A stretch of DNA of 5,300 nucleotides from a bacterium (GTDB lineage: Bacteria; Patescibacteriota; Minisyncoccia; UBA6257; GWB1-50-10). A program made the position numbers and the translations under genes. Positions 1-4,870 of the stretch are shown one piece after another. Each line of letters starts with the position of its first letter. Position 1 is the stretch's first letter. Under the pieces are notes generated by a model, which saw only the letters and a program-made list of their open reading frames with translations, did not search any database and was not told the DNA's origin. Where the stretch lies: NCBI GenBank assembly GCA_027310975.1, contig DAICZV010000021.1, forward strand, positions 1-5,300. Reading direction: 5' to 3'.

Positions 1-105
1 CTTTTAGAAAAAGGGAATTACTCCTCAACGAGCAAACTCCGAGAGGAAGGGTTAATAGTAAAAACGTACAAAAAAGATGGCTGCAAAATAAACGCACATG
101 ACTAA
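1..105 (+). CDS. C-terminal end of an unrecognised protein (partial)
   Basis: Frame 1 is open from the first base to a TAA at 103-105, giving 34 residues that end in ...YKKDGCKINAHD. The start lies outside the window. The peptide is lysine-rich and polar and matches no family I recognise. Support for it being real is positional: its stop overlaps the ATG of the next gene (98) by 8 bases, the same tight packing seen at the following junction. No promoter or clear Shine-Dalgarno site precedes position 98, so the downstream genes are probably co-transcribed with it and translationally coupled. The stretch is short enough that a chance open frame cannot be excluded. Confidence 0.5.
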   Translation, partial: LLEKGNYSSTSKLREEGLIVKTYKKDGCKINAHD

Positions 106-352
106 GGACTATTATTCTATCGAGGAGGTGGCAAATATATTGCGGGTGAGTAAAAAAACGATATGGCAATGGATCAAAGACGGCCGTGTTAAAACCCGAC
201 GTGTTGGGCGGAGTAATACCTTTCCCCATGCAATTGTTATGGAGTTGCTCGGCCAAACCATTAAACCTCAAGAAAGAATCAACATCGAGAAAATAATCAA
301 TAAGGCGCTTAAGGAATACGGAGAAACATTCAAAAAACTTGGCAACGAATGA
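98..352 (+). CDS. MerR/excisionase-like helix-turn-helix protein, probable antitoxin/autoregulator
   Basis: An 84-residue protein. Residues 6-50 have the layout of the excisionase/HTH_17 fold: a first helix (SIEEVANIL), a turn and recognition helix (VSKKTIWQWIKDG), then a basic wing (RVKTRRVGRS) ending in a FP motif. Residues 55-84 are predicted helical and charged (EKIINKALKEYGETFKKL) and could dimerise or bind a partner. In this family the HTH binds DNA, usually as a small repressor or recombination directionality factor. No integrase is visible here. The gene overlaps the Doc-like toxin gene by 4 bases (ATGA at 349-352), so I infer it is the antitoxin and represses its own operon. It is not a Phd/YefM-type antitoxin, the classic Doc partner. 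A stand-alone regulator is the main alternative. The fold is well supported, the antitoxin role is inferred. Confidence 0.82.
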   Translation: MTKDYYSIEEVANILRVSKKTIWQWIKDGRVKTRRVGRSNTFPHAIVMELLGQTIKPQERINIEKIINKALKEYGETFKKLGNE

Positions 353-771
353 AAACGCGCGGACTTTCCATCGCCGAGGTGGAGTATACGGCCTATAGCT
401 TGGCGAAAAAGTTTATGACCTGGAACGAGCCCATTCCCCCGTTCGGTACGCGCTTCCCCAACGTTCTGGAAAGCTGTCTCAAAGCGCCATTCCAAACATT
501 CAAACATAGAGCGTTATATTACGGTCTCGTAGAGAAAAGCGCCTTCCTTTTTTACCAAATGGTCAAAAACCATCCTTTTGAGAATGGCAACAAAAGAATC
601 GCTGTTATGGCCCTTTTACTCTTCCTTTATAAGAACAAGAAATGGTTACGAATGGAAAACGATGAATTGTACCGTTTCGCCGTCAGGGTAGCGAAAAGCA
701 AACCGGCGGAGCGTGAAGAAACAATGAGTTATATCCGTAACACCATCAAGATTTTCTTAGTGGCTTTTTAA
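349..771 (+). CDS. doc: Doc-like (death-on-curing) Fic-fold toxin
   Basis: A 140-residue protein with the Doc/Fic signature H75-PFENGNKR-83, followed by the hydrophobic helix AVMALLLFLY typical of Doc. Upstream, VLESCLKAPFQTF (39-51) matches the Doc region usually written 'ES-x-L-x-x-P-x-x-TF'. Length fits Doc (about 125-140 residues). Lysine at position 82 (NKR rather than NGR) is the Doc-type variant. In phage P1 Doc this enzyme phosphorylates EF-Tu and stops translation, whereas canonical Fic proteins AMPylate targets. The residue before Gly in the motif is Asn79, where Fic and Doc normally have Asp or Glu that helps hold Mg2+, so activity is uncertain. The start is the ATG overlapping the upstream HTH gene's stop; no clear Shine-Dalgarno site precedes it, consistent with translational coupling. 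The pair reads as a toxin-antitoxin operon. The family call is firm; the substrate is not known. Confidence 0.88.
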   Translation: MKTRGLSIAEVEYTAYSLAKKFMTWNEPIPPFGTRFPNVLESCLKAPFQTFKHRALYYGLVEKSAFLFYQMVKNHPFENGNKRIAVMALLLFLYKNKKWLRMENDELYRFAVRVAKSKPAEREETMSYIRNTIKIFLVAF

Positions 772-776
772 TAAAA

Positions 777-804
777 ATCCCGCGCGGACCGAGCCGGGCG
801 GGAT
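777..804. terminator. Hairpin with A/T tract between convergent genes, likely bidirectional terminator
   Basis: Bases 777-783 (ATCCCGC) pair perfectly with 798-804 (GCGGGAT). After one G-G mismatch, 785-787 pair with 794-796 around a 6-nt loop. On the - strand the hairpin is followed directly by TTTTTATT (complement of 770-777), a good intrinsic terminator for the 850-1164 gene. On the + strand it begins 6 bases after the doc stop but is followed only by ATTAAAAG, so termination of doc there would be weaker. Confidence 0.7.
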
Positions 805-815
805 ATTAAAAGTTC

Positions 816-838
816 GCGACGAAATCCGTATTCGTCGC
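816..838. terminator. Second intergenic hairpin, 8-bp perfect stem
   Basis: GCGACGAA (816-823) pairs perfectly with TTCGTCGC (831-838) around a 7-nt loop. It lies 12 bp from the first hairpin and 11 bp past the stop of the - strand gene. Only a weak T tract (TTTT after a GAAC spacer on the - strand) follows it, so it may assist termination or protect 3' ends rather than act alone. Confidence 0.5.
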
Positions 839-849
839 ATGAGGAAAAT

Positions 850-1164
850 TTAATTACCTAAATAAACAACTCCCCACAACAAATACCTTCCAAGTTCATC
901 CTCATCTACCCTGATGACTTCTACACTCATAGCCTCATCGTTGCTATACCGATCACATTTTTCTTCTATGAAATCGGCCTCCTGTTGTGTGAGTAGACCC
1001 GCCTCCACGAGATTACTTAAACGGTAATAACATTTTCCTCCGGACGACCATCCCCTTAACTCCATCTCCCTCGCGACACTCGCTTCTGTTGTGGGCGCAA
1101 CATGACGATAAAACGTTGTGTGAAGCGAGCTGCTACCTGGATAGCAAATAAGTTTGTAATACAT
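850..1164 (-). CDS. Unrecognised 104-residue protein
   Basis: I do not recognise this protein. It starts MYYKLICYPG and has no signal peptide or membrane segment. Residues 42-60 (GKCYYRLSNLVEAGLLTQQE) read as a helical stretch of the kind 'NLVEAGLLT' often seen in small winged-helix or helical domains. The second half is acidic (EEKCDRYSNDEAMSVEVIRVDEDE). Three aromatic-rich patches (MYYKL, CYYRL, RYLLWGVVYLG) suggest a compact soluble domain. Coding support is external: an in-frame stop lies 15 bases before the ATG, an AAGGAG site precedes it (1169-1174), a near-consensus promoter lies upstream (1394-1422), and hairpins with a T tract follow the stop. It is transcribed divergently from valS and towards the doc operon, and has the only clear Shine-Dalgarno site in the window. 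Its long structured leader suggests post-transcriptional control. Function unknown. Confidence 0.72.
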   Translation of the reverse strand: MYYKLICYPGSSSLHTTFYRHVAPTTEASVAREMELRGWSSGGKCYYRLSNLVEAGLLTQQEADFIEEKCDRYSNDEAMSVEVIRVDEDELGRYLLWGVVYLGN

Positions 1165-1168
1165 AAAT

Positions 1169-1174
1169 CTCCTT
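1169..1174 (-). promoter_or_regulatory. Shine-Dalgarno site for the 104-residue gene
   Basis: The - strand reads AAGGAG, four bases (ATTT) before the ATG at 1164-1162. The match to anti-SD is strong but the spacing is shorter than the usual 5-9. It supports this ATG as the start. Confidence 0.7.
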
Positions 1175-1233
1175 GCCCGTTATGTCCCACGGTGCCGGGT
1201 TGAGAAAATTTTTTATTGTTTTTCACTTTCAGC

Positions 1234-1363
1234 TTCCGCGAACCAACAAGGTCCGTGGAAATGCCCTTCCGGGCTAACTCTGAGCGCGATTTGGTCGCTC
1301 ATTGAAGTTACCAAGCATTGGGCCTAATAAATTCAATGAGCGATCATATCTCTAAGGAGATAT
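1234..1363. ncRNA. Hairpin-dense segment, candidate structured leader or small RNA
   Basis: This stretch codes for nothing but holds successive stems. TTCCGCG (1234-1240) pairs with CGTGGAA (1254-1260) with one G-T, and ACC/GGT (1242-1244/1250-1252) extends it. GCCC (1263-1266) pairs with GGGC (1271-1274). TGGTCGCTCATTGAA (1292-1306) pairs with 1332-1346 over 15 positions with one G-T, and its loop holds CCAA/TTGG (1311-1314/1318-1321). ATATCTC (1346-1352) pairs with GAGATAT (1357-1363). TGAGCG (1281-1286) can instead pair with CGCTCA (1296-1301), excluding the 15-bp stem. Strand is unsettled. The - strand has the promoter just upstream and turns the GCCC loop into a GNRA tetraloop (GGAA). 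The two imperfect pairs are G-U wobbles only if the + strand is the RNA. No poly-U terminator follows on either strand. As - strand RNA it would be the leader of the 104-residue gene. I match it to no known RNA class. Confidence 0.45.
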
Positions 1364-1393
1364 CCGGTATTGAACTCTTAATTTCCTGATTAA

Positions 1394-1422
1394 ATAATAG
1401 CATTGTTATTGTAAAAAGTCAA
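1394..1422 (-). promoter_or_regulatory. Sigma-70-type promoter reading towards the 104-residue gene
   Basis: On the - strand: TTGACT (1422-1417), a 17-bp spacer, then TATTAT (1399-1394), with an extended -10 TGC directly before it. This is one mismatch from consensus in each hexamer with ideal spacing. The predicted start is near 1387, giving a leader of about 222 nt that contains the hairpin-dense segment. No other gene lies between it and the 104-residue gene. Confidence 0.72.
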
Positions 1423-1437
1423 TGGTACGGATTTTGC

Positions 1438-1466
1438 TTTATTTTAGCCCAAAAATCGGCCATAAT
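1438..1466 (+). promoter_or_regulatory. Probable valS promoter giving a leaderless or near-leaderless mRNA
   Basis: CATAAT (1461-1466) matches the -10 consensus at five of six positions and ends 8 bases before the valS ATG. TTTATT (1438-1443) sits 17 bp upstream as a poor -35. Transcription would start at about 1473-1475, at or next to the ATG. Consistent with this, no Shine-Dalgarno site precedes valS. The same arrangement recurs before hsp20. Confidence 0.55.
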
Positions 1467-1474
1467 TTAACTTA

Positions 1475-3622
1475 ATGAAGGCGGATTTTTCTAAACCTTA
1501 CGACCCGAAAACCGTTGAACCGGAAATCTATAAATCCTGGCTTGAATCAGGTTACTTTGATCCGGACAAGCTCCCCGGAAAACGAAAGAAGAATTACATC
1601 GTCTATATGCCTCTCCCGAACGTCACGGGCACGCTCCACATGGGGCACGCCCTGGACAACACTTTCCAGGATATCATTATCCGCTACCGCCGGATGAAGG
1701 GCTTCCGCACGCTTTGGTTTCCGGGCACCGACCACGCCGGCATCGCGACGCAATATAAAGTGGAAAAGGAATTAAAAAAGGAAGGGACCTCGCGTTTTGA
1801 GCTCGGCCGCGAGAAATTCATTGAACGCGTCTGGAAATGGAAGGAGGAATACGGCGGCATAATCCTGGGCCAGCTTAAAAAACTCGGCGTCTCGGCCGAC
1901 TGGTCGCGCCTGCGTTTCACGATGGACGATGCTTATGCAAAGGACGTGAAGGCCGCTTTCGTCCATTACTACGACAAGGGCTGGATCTACCGCGGACTGC
2001 GCACCGTTAATTGGTGCCCGCGGTGCGGCACGAGCCTCTCGGACCTGGAGCTGGAGCATAAAGAGGAACCAGGGCACCTTTGGTACGTTCGCTATGCGCT
2101 CGTTGATACTAAATACGATATACAAAATACTAAATACATAGTTGTCGCGACGACGCGGCCGGAAACCATGTTCGGAGACACGGCCGTGGCGGTAAACCCG
2201 AAGGACGAAAGGTACGCGCGCCTGGTCGGGCAAACGGTCAAGCTGCCCCTTACGAACCGCGAAATACCCGTCATCGCCGATGCGAAAATAGACAAGGACT
2301 TCGGCACCGGAGCGCTTAAGGTGACGCCCGCTCACGACATTTTTGACTTTGAGCTCGGCCAGAAATACAAACTGCCGGCCATCCAGGTTATAGATGAGCG
2401 CGGCAAGATGATGGGGAATACCGGCGAATACGCCGGCATGAAGACCGAGGAAGCGCGCGCCGCGGTCGTCCAAAAGCTCAAAGACCTGGGATTCCTGGAA
2501 AAAGAGGAGGCGTATGTCCACAACGTGTCCGTCTGCTCGCGCTGCGGCCATGTGATAGAGCCGATCCCCTCCGTTCAATGGTTCTTGAAGATGGAAACGC
2601 TCGCGAAAAACGCGCTGAAATCCGTGAGAAGCGGCAAGGTGGATATTCAGCCGAAGAATTTCCAAACCATCTATTTTGACTGGCTCACGAATATCCGCGA
2701 CTGGACGCTTTCCCGGCAGCTCTGGTGGGGGCATCAGCTTCCGGTCTATTTCTGCCAGAACGACAAAAATAAATTCTCCGTCGCAGTTGAAAAACCGAAC
2801 CGGTGCCCGATTTGCGGAAAGTGCGAAATGGAACAGGCGCCGGACGTACTGGATACCTGGTTTTCATCGGCACTTTGGCCTTTCGCCGGGCTTTCCGAAA
2901 GCGACAAGAAAAATTATTATCCGGGTAACACGCTCATCACCGCCCGCGATATTTTGAACCTTTGGGTCGCGCGCATGATATTTTCCGGACTGGAATTCAT
3001 GGGCAAGGTGCCCTTCAACGACGTCCTGATCCACGGCACCATCCTCACGAAGGATGGCAAGCGGATGTCCAAAAGCTTGGGCACGGGCATTGACCCGTTG
3101 AAATATATTGACCAGTTCGGTGCGGATGCGACGCGCTTCGCCGTCGTCTGGCAGGCAACGGGCCAGGATATCCGCTGGGACGAGGCAGCAGTCGCGGCTG
3201 GCCGGAAGTTCGGGAACAAGATATGGAACGCCTCCCGGTTCGTTTTGGAGCAGAGCGGAAATGATACATTTGGAACGCATGACGTAAAATTAAAGCCGAA
3301 AACGGAAGCGGACAAAGAAATCATTTCAAAATTAGACAAGACCAAAAAAGAGACCGAAAAACTGATTGGGACGTTTGAATTCTCCAAAGCACTCCAGGGA
3401 CTTTATGATTTCTTCTGGCACGACTTTTGCGATGTTTATCTGGAGACCTCCAAGCCACAGCTTGCCGATGCAAAAACCAAAGAAGGCACGCAGGCAATAC
3501 TCATGAGCGTCCTCAGTTCCTCGCTTAAAATGCTCCACCCCTTCATGCCGTTCATCACGGAAATGATTTGGAACGAGATGCCGGAAAGGACGGGGTTATT
3601 AATGGTGGAAAACTGGGATTGA
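1475..3622 (+). CDS. valS: Valine--tRNA ligase, short form
   Basis: A 715-residue class I aminoacyl-tRNA synthetase that charges tRNA-Val in the cytoplasm. Visible landmarks are: the HIGH motif as HMGH (55-58) within PNVTGTLHMGHALDNT; the CP1 editing domain with TTRPET (226-231) and TPAHD (284-288, the Asp that normally anchors the misactivated amino acid's amino group); DWTLSRQLWWGHQLPV (409-424); DVLDTWFSSALWPF (457-470); and the KMSKS loop as RMSKS (530-534). Cys pairs CPRC (181-184), CSRC (354-357) and CPIC (444-447) plus C450 suggest zinc-ribbon elements. The anticodon-binding helices end at HPFMPFITEMIW (688-699). The protein stops at VENWD, where bacterial enzymes of about 880-950 residues continue with a C-terminal domain and coiled-coil tRNA arm, so these are absent. 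An AT-rich 21-bp repeat adds DTKYDIQNTKY just before TTRPET. The ATG at 1475 has no SD but a -10 box just upstream. prsW follows after 5 bp. Identity is secure; ValRS over IleRS/LeuRS rests on the motif wording. Confidence 0.96.
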   Translation: MKADFSKPYDPKTVEPEIYKSWLESGYFDPDKLPGKRKKNYIVYMPLPNVTGTLHMGHALDNTFQDIIIRYRRMKGFRTLWFPGTDHAGIATQYKVEKELKKEGTSRFELGREKFIERVWKWKEEYGGIILGQLKKLGVSADWSRLRFTMDDAYAKDVKAAFVHYYDKGWIYRGLRTVNWCPRCGTSLSDLELEHKEEPGHLWYVRYALVDTKYDIQNTKYIVVATTRPETMFGDTAVAVNPKDERYARLVGQTVKLPLTNREIPVIADAKIDKDFGTGALKVTPAHDIFDFELGQKYKLPAIQVIDERGKMMGNTGEYAGMKTEEARAAVVQKLKDLGFLEKEEAYVHNVSVCSRCGHVIEPIPSVQWFLKMETLAKNALKSVRSGKVDIQPKNFQTIYFDWLTNIRDWTLSRQLWWGHQLPVYFCQNDKNKFSVAVEKPNRCPICGKCEMEQAPDVLDTWFSSALWPFAGLSESDKKNYYPGNTLITARDILNLWVARMIFSGLEFMGKVPFNDVLIHGTILTKDGKRMSKSLGTGIDPLKYIDQFGADATRFAVVWQATGQDIRWDEAAVAAGRKFGNKIWNASRFVLEQSGNDTFGTHDVKLKPKTEADKEIISKLDKTKKETEKLIGTFEFSKALQGLYDFFWHDFCDVYLETSKPQLADAKTKEGTQAILMSVLSSSLKMLHPFMPFITEMIWNEMPERTGLLMVENWD
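2106..2137. repeat. Two-copy 21-bp-period AT-rich repeat inside valS
   Basis: ATACTAAATAC occurs at 2106-2116 and again at 2127-2137, separated by GATATACAAA. The 21-bp period equals seven codons, so the frame is kept and the protein reads DTKYDIQ then NTKYIVV. The surrounding gene is GC-rich, while this stretch has almost no G or C. It falls between the strands 'LWYVRYAL' and 'IVVATTRPET', where family members usually have only a short turn, so it looks like an insertion at a tolerant surface loop. Confidence 0.75.
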
Positions 3623-3627
3623 ACTTT

Positions 3628-4338
3628 ATGGAAGTCGTTTTGAGCTATATCGTTACCTTCGCTCTGGCCGCCGTGCCGGCCTTAATCTGGCTCGTCTTTT
3701 TCCTCCGCGAGGACATCCATCCCGAGCCCAAAAAGCTCATCGCCATCGCTTTTATGGCCGGCGCCGTCGCGAGCATCCCGGTTCTCGGCCTTCAGCTCCT
3801 TTTCCAAAATCTTGTCGCCTCGCCGCTCCACAATTTTCTCATACTCATCATCGGGCTAGCGCTCATTGAGGAGATATTCAAATTTATCGCCGCGCGCTGG
3901 AGCATCGGCGGGAATCCCGCTTTTGACGAGCCGGTGGACGCGATGATCTACATGATCGCGGCGGCCCTCGGCTTCGCGACCATTGAGAATCTGTTCATCG
4001 TCGGCAGCGAGCTTGGTTATTTAAGCTTCGCGACCGTGCTTTCGGCCGTTTCCACGCTTGGCTTCCGCTTCATCGGCGCGACCCTCCTCCATTCCCTGGC
4101 TTCGGGTGTCGTCGGTTTCACCTGGGCCCAGGGGAAGATAAAAAAGCGGATTGGATGGTACGTTACGATCGGCATCATCGTCGCGACTATGCTCCACGCC
4201 GGATTCAACCTCCTCATCTACCAGTACCAGGACGTGAACATGCTCTACCCCACGCTCTTCCTCGCCTGCGCCGCCCTCTTCATCCTGAAGGATTTTGACG
4301 TGCTGAAGCGGGAAGAGGCGGAACATCCGCATTTCTGA
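3628..4338 (+). CDS. prsW: PrsW-family intramembrane metalloprotease
   Basis: A 236-residue membrane protein of the PrsW/CAAX-protease-like family (MEROPS M82). It carries the family's landmarks in order: ALIWLVFFLREDIHPEPKK (18-36) at the first loop, EEIFK (81-85, the EExxK motif), GFATIEN (115-121), R147 with H155 in RFIGATLLH, and H190 with N194 in LHAGFN. The glutamates and histidines are the presumed metal-binding residues. About seven to eight hydrophobic segments fill residues 5-221, and the tail (KDFDVLKREEAEHPHF) is polar. In Bacillus subtilis PrsW makes the first cut in an anti-sigma factor; no anti-sigma factor is visible here, so the substrate is unknown. I chose ATG 3628 over the upstream in-frame ATG at 3568 because the latter's 20 extra residues are polar, lie inside the end of valS and spoil the family N-terminus. 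It follows valS by 5 bp and is probably co-transcribed. Its TGA stop is part of the hsp20 promoter. Confidence 0.9.
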   Translation: MEVVLSYIVTFALAAVPALIWLVFFLREDIHPEPKKLIAIAFMAGAVASIPVLGLQLLFQNLVASPLHNFLILIIGLALIEEIFKFIAARWSIGGNPAFDEPVDAMIYMIAAALGFATIENLFIVGSELGYLSFATVLSAVSTLGFRFIGATLLHSLASGVVGFTWAQGKIKKRIGWYVTIGIIVATMLHAGFNLLIYQYQDVNMLYPTLFLACAALFILKDFDVLKREEAEHPHF

Positions 4339-4344
4339 TATAAT
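4336..4344 (+). promoter_or_regulatory. Extended -10 promoter of hsp20, overlapping the prsW stop codon
   Basis: TGATATAAT is a perfect extended -10 element (TGnTATAAT). Its TGA is the prsW stop codon. Seven bases (GAACGCA) separate it from the ATG at 4352, so transcription would begin at about 4351-4352 and the mRNA would be leaderless. No convincing -35 is seen at 17 bp, which extended -10 promoters can do without. Confidence 0.7.
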
Positions 4345-4351
4345 GAACGCA

Positions 4352-4795
4352 ATGGATGAAGAGAACGAAAAAAAGGATATGTTCGTTGAGCTCGCCAAGG
4401 TGAAGGGCGCGCCGACGCCGCTTAAAATAAACGACGAAGCGGCTATTAGCCCCGATGAAGGCGAAGGAACGCTCACGGTGGACGTTTACGAGGACGGCGA
4501 CGACATCGTTGTCCAGTCCACGGTCGCGGGCGTGGAGGACGATAAACTGGAAGTGAACATCACGACCGAGTCGGTGACGATTCGGGGGGAGCGCGAACGC
4601 AAGGACGAGGTGAGCGACAAGGACTATTACTACCAAGAGCTCTTCTGGGGCACCTTTTCCCGTTCCGTCATCCTTCCCCACGAGGTGGACCCGGAACATT
4701 CCTCCGCCTCGCTCAAGAACGGAATCCTCACTATCCGCATGCCGAAGCTGGACCGCGCGAAAGGCAAAAAACTTAAGGTTAAGGCGGATAATTGA
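4352..4795 (+). CDS. hsp20: Hsp20 / alpha-crystallin family small heat-shock protein
   Basis: A 147-residue ATP-independent chaperone that holds unfolding proteins. The alpha-crystallin domain spans about residues 41-135: LTVDVYEDGDDIVVQSTVAGV, then LEVNITTESVTIRGERE, an aromatic YYYQELFWGTFSRSVILP segment, and the hallmark A119-SLKNGILTIRMPK-132. The N-terminal arm (1-40) is charged and short. The tail KKLKVKADN holds a possible IxI-type anchor (LKV). An in-frame ATG at 4343 would add MNA, but it lies within the -10 box (4339-4344), so ATG 4352, exactly where transcription should start, is preferred. No Shine-Dalgarno site is present, consistent with leaderless translation. No CIRCE-like inverted repeat is visible. 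It can be transcribed alone or by readthrough from valS-prsW, and ends at a strong terminator. Family assignment is firm. Confidence 0.92.
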   Translation: MDEENEKKDMFVELAKVKGAPTPLKINDEAAISPDEGEGTLTVDVYEDGDDIVVQSTVAGVEDDKLEVNITTESVTIRGERERKDEVSDKDYYYQELFWGTFSRSVILPHEVDPEHSSASLKNGILTIRMPKLDRAKGKKLKVKADN

Positions 4796-4815
4796 TGCAA
4801 TCCATCCGATAATAT

Positions 4816-4853
4816 AATAAGACCAGCTAACATCATGAGCTGGTCTTATTTTT
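4816..4853 (+). terminator. Intrinsic terminator after hsp20
   Basis: AATAAGACCAGCT (4816-4828) pairs perfectly with 4838-4850 over 13 bp around a 9-nt loop, and the right arm runs into TTTTT (4849-4853). It begins 21 bases after the hsp20 stop. On the - strand the hairpin is followed by the T-rich TTATTATATTAT, so it may also stop transcripts of the convergent glycine-rich gene. Confidence 0.93.
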
Positions 4854-4870
4854 AAATGTCGCCGCGGTTT

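Noticed and set aside
1199..1230. + strand promoter (TTGAGA at 1200-1205) for an RNA reading towards valS
   Set aside because: No acceptable -10 box lies 16-18 bp downstream.
1234..1363. Known RNA classes (6S, SRP/4.5S, tmRNA, RNase P, tRNA) for the structured segment
   Set aside because: There is no single long rod with central bubble (6S), no SRP tetraloop domain sequence, no CCA end or T-arm GGTTCGA, and no RNase P conserved core. The arrangement is a series of separate hairpins.
1421..1432. T-box-like core (ATGGTACGG) upstream of valS
   Set aside because: It lacks the full conserved antiterminator box, no terminator with a U tract follows, and the likely valS promoter lies downstream of it, so it would not be in the valS mRNA.
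1772..2734. Long open frame of 320 codons on the - strand inside valS
   Set aside because: It is the antisense shadow of a well-conserved valS in GC-rich DNA. Its protein shows no recognisable domain and it has no own promoter or SD.
2864..3387. Overlapping - strand open frames of 138 and 156 codons inside valS
   Set aside because: They lie opposite the KMSKS and anticodon-binding parts of valS, have no recognisable motifs, and overlap each other in different frames.
3568..3627. Upstream ATG 3568 as the prsW start
   Set aside because: The extra 20 residues are polar, fully overlap the end of valS, and precede what is already a typical PrsW N-terminus at M3628.
4280..4699. - strand open frame opposite hsp20
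   Set aside because: It is a shadow of the Hsp20 alpha-crystallin domain with no protein motif or expression signals.
4813..4818. TATAAT just after hsp20 as a promoter
   Set aside because: It falls at the left foot of the terminator stem, has no -35 or TGn extension, and no + strand gene follows.
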